Assembly (NCBI GenBank): GCA_003550325.1 | Contig: QKWP01000499.1 | Coordinates: 142,310-206,309, forward strand | DNA from: Gigaspora rosea | Lineage: Eukaryota > Glomeromycota > Glomeromycetes > Diversisporales > Gigasporaceae | Length of the DNA: 64,000 nucleotides | Direction of reading: 5' to 3' | Shown: piece by piece, positions 35,968 through 48,122 of the stretch | Layout: each line of letters opens with the position of its first letter | Position numbering within the stretch: position 1 is the stretch's first letter | Made by a program: the position numbers and the translations under genes | Notes under the pieces: model-generated | Database searches by the model: none | What the model saw: only the letters and a program-made list of their open reading frames with translations | What the model was told of the DNA's origin: nothing

Positions 35968-36454
35968 TAATATAGGCCTTGCGTCCGAAGAAACATCATC
36001 GATCGGTAATTCATAAAAAACTATTTTCCTGTTACGCCCATTCACAAATAAAACGATCTACCACTTAGTGGCATAGTAGTACGACAGTCTGTATTGCTTG
36101 TGCACGTGAAATTAACGTTATTCTGGCCGGCTGTTTTCTCGACGTACTGAGACACTGCCGTGGTTATTGTTGTCCAGTGTCCCAACGTATCGTGAATACT
36201 TTATTGATAGAGACTCGCTAAAGTATCGACAAACGAAGCCTTGACTTATCCACTCTCAAATTATAACACGCCACATTCAATTACGCTGTCTGAATTTTGT
36301 TGGTTTTGGTTGGTTGGATTTAGGTTGTCCCTGAGGACACTGGTTTTGGCCTTTCATTATTTTGAATTAAAAGTCAGGAAATTAAGATTTCTGATTTTAA
36401 TTTACTATTTTTCAAAGTTTCAAGTCACACGTAAATATAACACTTCTTTAATAA
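35968..36454 (+). promoter_or_regulatory. Conserved upstream region of TPR-Sel1 copy 2
   Basis: Counterpart of 28118-28604 and 52859-53339 with the same words in the same order, ending AACACTTCTTTAATAA before the ATG. Confidence 0.55.
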
Positions 36455-39400
36455 ATGGCTTTCTCTATTGAAAACTATGATATCTTTAATTATGTTAACA
36501 ATGAGCAAGAAGATGAAATTAATCTTGGGATTTCATATTTAAAATTGGGTCATTATGTTGACTCACTGGATCAATTTAATTTTAGTTTAGATATCAATTC
36601 TAAGAATTTAACCGCATTAATTCTCCGTGGAATAACTTATTCTAAACTAGAAAAATATGAAAATGCACTTTCAGATGCACATAGATCAATAGAAATCGAG
36701 CCAACTAGCCCAAGTTCTTTTATTTTGCGTGGTGAAACATACTTTATGTTAGGAAAATTTAATGAAGCTCTTATAGATTTCAATAAAGCATTGGAGATTA
36801 ATCCGAATAATACATATGTATTAACCCTAAGTGGTGAAATTTATTTGAAATTCCAATTATATGGTAAGGCTCTTCGATGCTTTAAAATTGCATCGGAATT
36901 TGATCACAGTAATACTGAATCATTAGTACATTCTAATAATGCATTTCAAAAACTTATAAATACATTATTATTTCATGGAGAAACATTTTATTTACTAAAG
37001 CAATATGATAAAGCCCTTTTATACTAGAAATTGATCCTTTTAATTTGATTGCATCATCTTTTCGTGGGAAAGTACATTATTCATTAAGACAATATTACAA
37101 GGCATTTTTGAATTTAAACAAAGCATTAGATATTAATCCACATGATATAGCTACACTACATTATCGTGGGGAAGCTTATTTTAATCATGGTCATTATGAT
37201 AAAGCATTTTCTGATCTTTAAAAAGTATTGGAGCAATATGACGAAGATTTATATAACATTGGAATGTCCTTAGAAATTAAATCAAATTATACCAATGCAT
37301 TGATACTTCAAGCAAAAATTTGCTTTAATCTAGAAAAATATAGTGACACTATTCAATTTTTAAGTAAGGCCTTAGAAATTGGCCCCAAAAATAAAATTAT
37401 ATTAACCCTTCGTGGAGGTACCTATTTTTATTTGAATCAACATGATGATGCGATTAGAGATTTAAATCAAGTTTTGGAAATAGAACAAAATAATGCTACG
37501 GTAATTTTTTTACGTGGAGAGGCTTTCTACTGTCTTGGACGTTTTCATGAAGCATTTGTAGATTTTAATTTAGCATTGAAAATTGAGCCGAATAATATTG
37601 ATATGTTAATTCTTCGTGGTGAAGCTTATTTGAATTTAGAACATTATTATAATGCTCATTCAGATTTCGATAAAGCAATAGAGATTTTGCCAACAAATGT
37701 GACGACACTAATGCTTCAAAGTAAAATTTATTTATCACTAGGATTACAGGAAGATTTATTAACATGCATGAACAAAATACTAGATATTGAACAAAATAAT
37801 CCGTATGCATTATGTTGTCGCAGTGAAATTTGGTTTAGATTAGAACAATATAATAAAGTTCTTGATGATTTAAATAAATCATTAAAAATTGAGCCAGATT
37901 TTGTAACAGCGTTAATTCTTCGTGGAATAACCTATTTTAGCTTAAGAAAATATGATGAAGATCATGAAGATTTTAGCAAAGTATTCAAAATTGAACCAAA
38001 TAATGAAACCACAGTAAAATATTTAATAGACGCCTTTAATGGCTTTAATTTTACATCAATGAAACGTTTCATAATAAAAAGTTCTAAAAAATTTGAAATA
38101 AATAATATAACAGCAATTATACTTTGTGGAGAAGAATATTTTATACGTGGACAATTCGATTACGCACTTTTATATTTTAATAAATCATTAAAAATCAGTC
38201 CAAATGATAAAACAGCATTAATTCTTAGTGCAAAGATTTTCTTCATTTTAAAAAAATATGAAAATGCCATTAAATATTTGAATGAAATACTGAAAGTTGA
38301 ACCAGACAATGATATTGCACTATTTTATCGAAGTGAAGCAAATTTTAAATTAGGACGACACAGAGAAAGTCAATTAAACACAGAAAAATTATCAAAGCTT
38401 TTAGAAATTGAATTTAATAATGCATTTATTTTATATAACACTGATATCAATTTCAAACTTCAACAATTCAATAAAGCTATTTAAGATCTTGACATTGCAA
38501 TAAAGCTTAAACCAAATGATATAGAAATGTTGATTCTCCGTGGAAAGACTTATTTTTTTCTAGAAAAATATGATTTAGCACTTTTTGATTTTATAAAAGC
38601 ATTAGAGTTTGAGCCAAATAATATATTTATACAATTGTATATTAACGAAATTTTTGATAAGCCATTATTGCTGAAAAATAAGAATTCAATATTCATTAAT
38701 TTCGATATTGAAATGTATAAATATAATATACTTCTTCATTATCAAAAATTAGATGAAACGTTAAATGCTTATCGACATTATATTCTTGGCCATTGTTATT
38801 GTAGTGGCATTGGTGTCAAAAAAATAAAAGGAAAGCGTTCATTAATTTTTATAAAGCCGCGACAATGGGTTTTGCAAAAGGAATATTTAATGTTGGAGAA
38901 TGCTATCTCAATGGAATCGGGGTCGAAAAAGACGAAAAGAAGGCATTCGAATATTATAAAAAATCTGCAGAAATGGGTGATTCTCAAGGAATAAACAATG
39001 TTGGATGTTGTTATGAAGATGGAATCGGAGTCGTAAAAGATAATAAAAAACCTGCAGAAATGGGTGATGGTGATGGAATGATTAATGTTGGACATTGCTA
39101 TGAAAATGGAATCGGGTCGAAAAAGACGAAAAGAAGGCATTCGAATATTATAAAAAATCTGCAGAAATGGGTAATGCTCAAGGAATAAGTCATGCTGGAT
39201 ATTGCTACAGGGATGGGATCGGAATCGTAAAAGACAAAAAGAAAGCATTCGAATATTACAAAAAATCTGCAGAAATGGGTGATGTTAATGGAATAATTAA
39301 TATTGGATCTTGCTACCAAGAAGGAATCGGAGTCGAAAAAGACGAAAAGGAAGCATTCGAATATTACAAAAAATCTGCGGAAATGGGTAATGCTAGTGGA

Positions 39401-39871
39401 ATATATAATGTTGGATATTGCTACAGAGAAGGATTCGGGGTTGAAAAAGACGAAAAGAAAGCATTCGAATCTTACAAAAAATCTGCGGAAATGGGTAATG
39501 CTGCTGGAATAAATAACGTTGGAAATTGCTACAGAGATGGAATAGGAGTCGAAAAAGATGAAAAGAAGGCATTCGAATATTTTAAAAAATTTGCAGAAAT
39601 GGGTTATGCTATTGGAACATTTAATGTTGGAAGTTGCTACAAAAATGGAAGCGGTGTTGAAAAGGATGAAAAGAAGGCATTCAAATATTATAAAAAATCT
39701 GCAGAAATAGGTAATGTTAATGGAATGTCAGAAGTCGGATATTGTTATAGAAATGGTATTGGAACGACAATAGATATGAAGCAAGCCAATTATTGGTTTC
39801 AAATGGAAAAGAGTAAATTTATAAAAGTATCAGATCAAATTATAAAGATCTTGATATTGATGACGAAGTAA
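36455..39871 (+). pseudogene. TPR and Sel1 part of TPR-Sel1-kinase copy 2
   Basis: Starts MAFSIENYDIFNYVNNEQED and is nearly identical to copy 1 over about 19 TPRs. It is broken by a 13-bp deletion near 37026, a GAA-to-TAA change at 37218-37220 and a TCA-to-TAA change near 38482. About ten Sel1-like repeats follow (38865-39800), with a further shift near 39110. The last repeat ends GIGTTIDMKQANYWFQMEKS. About 25 bp later a 1-bp loss relative to copy 4 puts the kinase in another frame. Longest open parts: 36455-37027 (190 codons), 37228-38484 (418) and 39167-39871 (234). The intact ancestor would be one protein of TPRs, Sel1 repeats and a kinase. Confidence 0.8.
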
Positions 39872-41121
39872 AAGCATTATTGGACAATGATAAATGCCAA
39901 TTATCTTGGATTCCTTATGATTTTGAAAATATTGAAGTAATTGGAAAAGGTGGTTTTGCGATTGTATATAGCGCAATATGTATAAGACATGATAGATCAC
40001 ATATTAAATTGAATTCAAAAGTTTTTGAAGGTGTTTTACATCACCATGTAGCACTTAAGGAATTTTATAATAACGATTATTTAAACGAGGTAGTTATTTA
40101 ATTCGATTTATTTTATTATTGTACATATATGTTTTATTAAAAAAAGAAATTATTTTTAAAGCTAAAAACTTATTGTGAAATCGGAGCTGAATATCCTTCA
40201 TTTATAAAATGCTACGGTATTACAAGAAGCGAAAACGGAAATTATATTCTCGTATTAAAACGCGCATATATGGGTTCTTTGTGTCAGAATCTTCAAACTA
40301 TATCTCAAATGAAGTGGAAAGATAAGCTAGACTTGTTATTTAGCATAACTTCTGATCTTAAAGCAATTCATTCACAAGGAATTATTCACCGAGATCTGCA
40401 TAGCGGTAACATATTGCAGGATAATTTGCATAGTGCATATATCGCAGACTTGGGTCTTTCGACCCAATATCTAAAACCAAAGGATGATAAAGTTTGCGGG
40501 ATTTTACCTTACATTGCACCAGAAATATTAAATGGTAAACAATATTCTACAGCATCAGATATTTATAGCCTAGGTGTTGTTATGACAGAGATATCAACGG
40601 GAAATAGGGCTTTTTGCTATTATGAGTTTAATATTCATCTTATGAAAAAAATTTGTGAGGAAGGTTTGCGACCATGGTTTTCTTTTTGGACTCCTGATTG
40701 TTATATTGAATTAGCGAGACAATGTATGGATTCAGATCCACAAAAAAGACCTATAGCTAATGAAATTTATAATAAACTTGATGAATGGATCAAATGTATA
40801 GAAGATTCTGGTAACTCAGAAGTCAAAAAACAGTTTTTGTGCAGTGACGATAATTTTATTAAACTTTTTGATTGTTTCAACAATTCGAAATGTTTTTGTG
40901 ATGTGCGTGAAACAATAAAACTATTTTTTAGTGACGATATTCTAATTAATTATAATTTTGATGAATGGATCAATAATTTAGAAAATTCTGTTAACTTTGA
41001 TGAAACCAAAAAACTGTTTTTGGATAATGATAAGTACAGTAAGGAATCAAACGGTGATCATAAATATAAAAGCAAATATATTCAAAAAGATTCAAATTCA
41101 TTATTAATGCCATTGCCATAA
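39842..41121 (+). CDS. Protein kinase domain of copy 2, two exons
   Basis: Exon 1 (39842-40089) begins in an open frame without its own ATG, YKDLDIDDEVKALL, and contains the glycine-rich loop IGKGGFAIVYSA and the VALK lysine (40048-40059). An intron, 40090-40161 (GTAGTT..TTTAAAG, 72 bp, phase 0), is conserved in copy 4. Exon 2 (40162-41121) has HRDLHSGNIL (catalytic loop, 40387 onward), ADLGLS in place of DFG, APEIL, SDIYSLGVVMTEI and DPQKRP: a complete C-lobe of TKL-like type. A 100-residue tail follows, ending SNSLLMPLP. All catalytic residues visible are kept. The lack of a start codon and the frame break from the Sel1 part suggest that it is no longer expressed as the original fusion, unless the break is a sequencing error. 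Confidence 0.75.
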
Positions 41122-43367
41122 TAAGTTATTATTTGACCAATATCAATTTGTTTATTTTTATATTAGGATAATGATTATGGGAAATCTTTAATTCATCTCC
41201 AGTGTGACTTTTATATTTATTCTAGATTCTAATTATTAAATAGATAATTAGCAACTTATATATAGTAGTATACAGATTGAAAATAATATATTACATCTTT
41301 AAAAAAATGATAAATATTAGTGGAAATTACATGTAAGGGCCGAAAAATGAAAATAATTACATATAAGAGCCTAAACGCCCAAAATTTAAAAATACTACAA
41401 TCAGTTGTCGATTGTAAATTTTTAAATTAAGTATAATTTTCTTTTGACAGTTAAACAGATTACATGTCGCACTGGTTATACCAACACTTATTATAATGAC
41501 ATGATAGTAAAATCTTTCTATACCGAAAATTTTTTCAAAATTTTAATCAGTTATTAGCACTTATGTGTCTTTAAAATTTCCTGATGGTGGTATTAGTGTT
41601 AAGATGAATATTAAAATTCCATCTCATATTAGAGCAGAATTATGTAGCATGGCTTTTGAGATTAAATACATAACCAAATTGTTGGTAATTATCATGTGAC
41701 GAAATTTGATTGGTCAATAATAGGCACAGTTGCAAAAAAATTTAAACTCATATTTAAATTAAAATACTTCAACAAAATTTTATTTCTACTAATGTTTAAA
41801 TCAATATATAGAAATAAACTACTGTATTTATAAAATGTTTTTATAGCACCAATTAATTTGAAACCCATAATAAAAAAAAATTAAAAATGAAGTGTAATTA
41901 TAATAGAATCTTTAGGTTTTGCAATTTTTCCTGTAGTTATAAACTCAATGGAATATTTAATTTCACTAATAAAAATTTGATCATAGAAAAGTTACTAGTA
42001 TACCCTAAATAATATGCTACGAAGTAGTAGCTTCAAAACCCAATCTTATACGGATAACAGATATTCGATTTAAAAAATAATACGCACCGGATGTATATGG
42101 ATTATCTGACAAATATTTGTTATCTGTTAATATCCGTTAAGATTCGTAAAGATTTTATTTTACGTATCTGTCACATGATTTTAAATTTATAAATCATTTC
42201 GTAATCAACTTTAAATAAAAATTATAATGATAACTGATAATACAGTAATATTTTACGTTAAACGATTATTATAGCGTATAAACACTACACAAAATTACTA
42301 AAAAAAAAGAAAAAATAATAACAGCTACAAAAGCATTGGTTTGCAATTTTTTCAATGGAGTATATCCATTACCAACCTTGCCTATAGGTAATAGTGTATA
42401 GAGTATATAGAAATAATAAAATTTCTCACATGATTTTATTTATTAAGGAAGCCCAATAGTGATTATACCGTAATCTCTAGTCCGCAGCGCGTGCAAACTG
42501 AAAATTTTTAATAACTGCTCAAATAGGAAAACAATGTTAACTTTTATAAAAAGTGCATTAGAAATATAACTGTACGTAGATCTCTAATAACCTCTCAAAT
42601 AGGTAAAGTACCTTCTCTGAGTGCGATCTTTATGTAAATCTCTATTTTTCATTCTCGCATTATAAGTATAAGTATATAAGTGTAAAGTCCTTTAGACGCA
42701 GGATTTGGTCTTTTACTGTATGGTCACGCCAAAATACACAAAGAATAATAAAGTCTGCAAAAATGTTAAGGTTTATGTTCCATTCAATTTGAGCATTTAC
42801 TTCTAATAATAGATACTAAAATCCATACATTCTGTGCTAAGTGGTGCTAATTAATTTAGAAATAACTTAAAATTCTGTACATGTACAAAAATGACATTAC
42901 ACGTTATAACTTTTGTTTTATATGTTTTATATTTAATAAGAAAAAGAAGTAACTTTGGCCAATGTTTGTAGGTCCTTGCTTTTATTTCTAAACTTAAAGA
43001 TAATAAACACATAATTTTCACTTAAGAAAAAAATAATAATTTTACAATTTAACCAAAAACAATTACATAATGAATGCAAGATTAAATCTTGAAAAAAAAT
43101 TAATTACTCTTTAAAAAAAAAGAGATATTATATCATGCATTATAAAAAGATTACAACCTTTAAAAAAATATGACATTATTTACAAATACTATATTTACGA
43201 AAAATATTATATTATGAAAAAAATTTTCTATAACACTTTAAACAAACCCCTTCATTCTCTTGGTGACATGTTTAAAATGAATGTTCAAATATATTTAATA
43301 TATCAGATATACAAGTTGTGTAAACCCAATAGTCCAAATACGCGTAAAGAAATTTATTGTCCAATTT
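41122..43367. other. 3' flank of copy 2 and gene-free spacer
   Basis: 41122-42330 is collinear with 61481-63480 downstream of copy 4 (shared words TTTTTATATTAGGATAAT, TTTTCTTTTGACAGTTAAAC, ATACCCTAAATAATATGCTA). The copy 4 version carries MITEs that are absent here, so this side gives the empty sites near 41.39 and 41.745 kb. 42.33-43.37 kb is AT-rich with no supported gene. Confidence 0.6.
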
Positions 43368-44215
43368 TCATTCCCCAAAATTTGTGTAGTTTTGTTGAGC
43401 TCTCACGATTTTCGAATTCCTTGTAACATTAATTCCATAATTCCAAATATTTATCTTGACTAATTTCCAGTACCAAGGTAAAAGATCGACAACCGTGTTC
43501 TCAAAATATGATTTTAAAAGTTCTTCAAATACTTTGCCGGTTTGAGCACTACCTATTAAACTGTTCGTGTTTCTAAATGAGTATTTGTTAACTTTCATAA
43601 TGTGTTTTAAATTTTGATTTATTTGATGGGATGAGGTATTAATCAATGTATTAGTTGAATTTAAGGTGGAAAAAACATGTCGAGAAGATGGTGAGACATG
43701 ATGATTCGACGATGACGATGTGGTGAGTAATGACCTATTTTTTTTACCATTTGAATGTTAGCATCCGTAGATCTTATGAAATTTAACACTAAAGGATTAT
43801 AAGAAACTTCTTAAAAAAAAAATACGATAGAAAACGCATATAAAATATAAAATTTTATAGAATTATGCTTCAAGGTATGAGTAGAGTAGAAAAGCAAGGA
43901 CCAATATTATACTGTAATTCATGTTCTATAATCTCGATATATCCCCAGGTTTTAATACTCGTATTAACTCTCTTAAGATACGAACCCATTTATCTACTTG
44001 AAGAAATATAGCCAAAAGACTCATTCTTACAAAGTCAAAGTAATCATCATCGAATTTAATGACATTTGTAATATCAGATTGAATGAATTCTAAATTTCCT
44101 GGCTTTATTTCTTTGGAAATGCATGAGCAATATCTATACCATAAGATTGAGATTGTGGATAAGTTGTACTCATTTCCAGGAGCCAAGTTCCCGGATCGCA
44201 GCTAAATATAATAAT
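43368..44215 (-). pseudogene. SAM-dependent methyltransferase pseudogene
   Basis: Reads on the minus strand. Near 44215-44120 is a motif-I-like CDPGTWLLEM with YGIDIA after it. In another frame comes EIKPGNLEFIQSDITNVIKFDDDYFDFVRMSLLAIFLQ, then WVRILRELIRVLKPG (the usual post-motif helix). One base loss turns KPGGYIEIIEHEL into KPGDISRL at about 43930. A C-terminal part near 43368-43646 has LIGSAQTGKVFEELLKSYF and, after another shift, SQDKYLELWN. This is the class I methyltransferase family common in these fungi. At least three frame breaks are visible and the usual GCG of motif I is altered. Substrate unknown. Confidence 0.7.
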
Positions 44216-44244
44216 GTGTTCATTTAATTAATAATTTAAAAATT

Positions 44245-44412
44245 ATGAGTTCCAATCCGGTTAACCATAATTATTATTATCTGTCATCAGATATCCACTA
44301 TCCGTTATCCAGATTATCCGGATATCTGATATGTTTATTCGAACTGAATTACCCGGATAATTTAGATACGGATATGCAGATGACGGATTTATCCGGATTT
44401 GGACCTCTAGTA
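44245..44412. mobile_element. Possible small MITE with CCGGAT words
   Basis: Imperfect short inverted ends (GAGTTCCAATCCGG at left, CCGGATTTGGACCTC at right) enclose repeats of TATCCGGATA. Related CCGGAT words lie at 42.05-42.16 kb. No clear target duplication. Confidence 0.3.
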
Positions 44413-44513
44413 TGAATAAAAAAATTAAAGGAAAAAACCTAAAACTACCCAACATCTAATACAATTGCGGGTTGATGTAATATTCGCTCGATCGGTGACG
44501 AAAAATTATCAAA

Positions 44514-45959
44514 TCAGAATATAAAGATCTTGATATTGACGACGATGTAAAATCATTACTGGACAATGATAAATACCAATTGTCTTGGATTCCTTATAAT
44601 TTTGAAAATATTGAAGTAATTGGAAGAGGTGGTTTTGCAATTGTATATAGCGCAAAATGGATGAGACATAATATATCGTATACTATTTGAATCGAGAAGA
44701 AATTGTCTTGGGACAAACTGACATGTTTCGCACTTAAGGAATTTTATAATAAGGATTATTTAAATGAGATATTTATTTAATTCGATCTATTTTATTTTTG
44801 TACATATATGTTTTATTAAAAAAAAAGATTATTTTTAAAGCTAATAAATTATTGTAAAACCGGAGTTGCAAATCCTTCATTTATGAAATGCTACGGCATA
44901 ACAAGAAGAGAAAATGGAAATTAAATTCTCGTATTAAAAGAAGCAGTTATGGGTTCTTTGCGTCAGAATCTTCAAACTATATCGAAAATGAAGTGGAAAG
45001 ATAAGTTAACTCTGATCTTAAAGCAATTTATTCACAAGAAATTATTCACCGAGATCTGCAACATATTGCAAGATAATTTGCATAGCGCATATATCGCAGA
45101 CTTGGGTCTTTCGATCCAATATCTAAAACCAAAGGATGGTGAAGTTTGTGGAATTTTACCTTATGTTGCACCAGAAATATTAAATGGAAAACAATACTCT
45201 ACTGCATCAGATATTTATAGTGTAGGATATGTCATGAAAGAGATATTAACGAGAACTAGGGCCTTTAGCAATTATGAGTTTAATATTCATCTTATGAAAA
45301 AAATTTGTGAGGAAGCTTTGCGGCCATTGTTTACTTTTTGGACACCTGATTGTTATATTGAATTAGCGAGACAATGTATGGATTTAGATCCACAAAAAAG
45401 AGCTATAGCTAATGATATTTATAATAAACTTGGTCAATGTATAGAGGATTCTAGTAACACAGAAATCGAAAATCAGTTTTTGCATGGTGATGATAATTTT
45501 ATTAAACTTGCTGATTGTTTCATATATTTGAAAATTACAATAAATAACTTTTTTGAATGTGCCCAAAATTCTGGTGACTTGGATGAAGCAAAAAAACTGG
45601 TTTTGAATATAGCTAATAATATTTATAAAACTTGGTGAATTTATCAAATGTATAGAAAATTCTTGTTACTCAGAAATCAAAAAACAGTTTTTGTGTAGTG
45701 AAAATACTTTTATTGTACTTGTTGATTTTTTCAAATATTTGAAAAGAATGATACACGAATTTTTTAATGATGTATTCTAGTTAATTATAAATTAGATGAA
45801 TGGATCAATAATTTAGAAAATTCTGGTGACTTGGACGAAACCAAACAACAGTTTTTGGATAAAGATAAGTACAGTAAAGAATCAAGCGATGATCATAAAT
45901 ATAAAAGCAAATATTTTCAAAAAGATTCATATTCATTATTAAATCCATTGCCATATTAA
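44514..45959 (+). pseudogene. Protein kinase pseudogene (rearranged copy)
   Basis: Collinear with the copy 2 kinase: YKDLDIDDDV.. start, GRGGFAIVYSA loop, C-lobe with APEIL, SDIYSVG and DPQKRA, and the tail. Decay is clear: the intron donor GT is AT (44769-44770), the segment before the catalytic loop has lost about 50 bp, HRDLHSGN has lost its SGN part, and the tail is duplicated and shifted (45640-45780). Longest open part 44949-45638. No Sel1 or TPR part precedes it; a TPR fragment follows instead, so the locus is rearranged. Confidence 0.8.
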
Positions 45960-45988
45960 TTTATATTATTTGACCAATATCAATCATA

Positions 45989-46958
45989 TTATTCAATTTT
46001 AAGTAAGGCCTTAGAAATTGGTCACGAAATAAAATATATTAACATTTCGTGGAGGTACCTATTTTTATTTGAATCAGTATAATGATGTGATTAGAGATTT
46101 AAATCAAGTTTTAGAAATAGAACAAAATAATGCTACTACTGTACTATAATGTTTTTACGTAGAGAGGCTTTCTACTGTCTTGGACGCTTTCATGAAGCAT
46201 TTGTAGATTTTAATGAAGCATTAAAAATTGAGCCAGATTTTTGTGTTAGCGTTAATTCTTCGTGGAACAACCTATTTCAGTCTAAGAAAATATGATAAAG
46301 CTTATGAAGATTTTAGCAAAGTATTCGAAATTGAACCAAATAATGAAACTACAGTAAAATATTTAATAGACGCCTTTAATGGGTTTGATTTTACATTAAT
46401 GAAACATTTCTTGATAAAAAAGTTCTAAAAAATTTGAAATAAATAATATAACGCAATTATGCTTTGTGGAGAATATTTTATAAGTGGACAATTTGATTAC
46501 GCACTTTTATATTTTAATTAAGTATTACAAATTAGTCCAAATGATAAAATAGTATTGACTCTTTGTGCAAAAATTTTATTCATTTTAAAAAAATATGAAA
46601 AATGGCATTAAATATTTGAATGAAATACTAAAAGTTGAGCCAAACAATGATATTGCATTATTTTATCAAAGTGAGCAAATTTTAAATTAGGACGACGCAA
46701 AGAAATTCATTTAAACACAGAAAAATTATCAAAGATTTTAGAAATTGAATTTAATAATGCATTTATTTTATACAACACTGATATCAATTTCAAATTTCGA
46801 CAATTCAATAAAGCTGACGTTGCAATAAACTTTAATTAAATGATATAGAAATGTTAATTCTACGCGGAAAGACATTTTTTTTTCTAGAAAAATATGATTT
46901 AGCTCTTTTTGATTTTATCCAAACACTAGCTAGATCTTGAGCCAAATAATATATTTAT
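45989..46958 (+). pseudogene. TPR fragment of the TPR-Sel1-kinase family
   Basis: Begins within a TPR (equivalent to about 29490 of copy 1) and ends after LFDFI.. (equivalent to about 30770). It has internal deletions and several frameshifts; the longest open part is 46228-46428. It lies directly after the kinase pseudogene, the reverse of the normal order, which could mark the start of another tandem copy whose beginning was lost. Confidence 0.75.
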
Positions 46959-46992
46959 GCCAAGAACAGTATAATGCCATACAGATTTAATT

Positions 46993-47186
46993 AATTGGTT
47001 TTCATAACATGTATCTTTTTAACTGACCCGGCCGGCCGGCTTTTTTATTTTTTTTAAATTTCATGTATAAAATTTTATGAAATTTATATAAAATTTTTCT
47101 TAAAATCCCACCCGGTTATTAAAACTTATAATAAGATTTTTTTTGGGTTTCCAAATTTTGATCCGGCCGGGTTATGAAAACCAATT
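46993..47186. mobile_element. MITE-like element related to the 2951 element
   Basis: The ends AATTGGTTTTCATAAC and GTTATGAAAACCAATT are exact inverted repeats (16 bp). The next bases (CCCGGCCGG) resemble the inner part of the 2951-3391 element (ATTGGTTCTCATATC, AGCCGGGTCAG), so both may belong to one group. No clear target duplication was seen, though AATT flanks both ends. Confidence 0.5.
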
Positions 47187-47233
47187 GATTAATTTTTCGT
47201 GACCTAAAGAAAATCTAACAATTTTTGTTTATG

Positions 47234-48122
47234 CTGTAACACTAAACTCTAAACTTCGTATGTGCGTTGAGAAGGGCGAAGTTGGCACTTTACTTCTTTA
47301 TTACTACTCTACACTACTAACACTAACTATAAATAACTAAACTACTCTATCTAAACCCTAATATTGGCAAGGCTTCGATTGAGGCGTGGATAGACTTGGT
47401 CCGAGTAACCAGGGTTCGTAGAGTCTTGATACTGGAGGTTAAGATAAGTATCTAGCTCTTATTATGGTCCTTGTATTAAGTATTTGTCCACTACTAGTTC
47501 TTTATCTTGTATAGGTTATGGGATTCGAAGATTGGATTTGAATCGGGGTTTCGCTCACGATGTCACGGGGCAAGGGAAATCGGATTGCCGATTGGACTTC
47601 CGGGTTTTCACGGGGTCTCGGGTTTCGATTATAAATTGCGACAGCGGCTGGCGGCGGACGGAGATCAACAAAGTCACGGGTTCGATTTGTACTAAATCAC
47701 GATGGTCGATAGTTATCCAAAAAGAGCAAATCACGGGGTTCAAGTATTGTTATATAATAGACGTAACAATGAAATCAGGGGATGTTATATATATAAGGGT
47801 AAGTTCTATATTTTATATTCTTTTACTTTCTCACTCTTTACAACTACTTGAGACTTTTGAAAGTGATATTAATAACGAAGACTAATGATAATAGTTTTTG
47901 AACAAGGTATTAACGACAAGAGGGAACTTAACGCTTCTACTCTAATTTCGAAGGTTAACTCTTAACAAACTGATAACAAGGTTTTACGATAATAACAGGG
48001 ACAACACAAAGTGGGTTTTGTACGAAGGACTAAGGGACAAGTTTTTTAAAGATAAGTATTTAACTACTTCTACTATTATGATTTCGAAGTATTAAATTCA
48101 AAATGTTAACTTGAACTGAGTT
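47234..48122. mobile_element. LTR-like dispersed repeat, decayed
   Basis: More balanced base composition than the surroundings, with the words ATTGGCAAGG, GAGGCGTGG and TTTCGAAGGTTAAC in the same order as in the LTR-like repeat near 20.15-20.91 kb (opposite orientation in the window). A 133-codon open frame at 47484-47885 shows no known domain and is not called. It looks like old LTR-derived sequence, into which the hAT-like element at 48123 inserted. Limits uncertain. Confidence 0.35.

Noticed and set aside
47675-47700. GGGTTCGATTTG as the B box of a tRNA gene
   Set aside because: No A box or cloverleaf around it; it lies in LTR-like sequence.
47484-47885. 133-codon frame in a GC-richer stretch as a gene
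   Set aside because: No recognisable motif; the sequence around it is shared with the LTR-like repeat near 20.5 kb, so it is better explained as repeat DNA.
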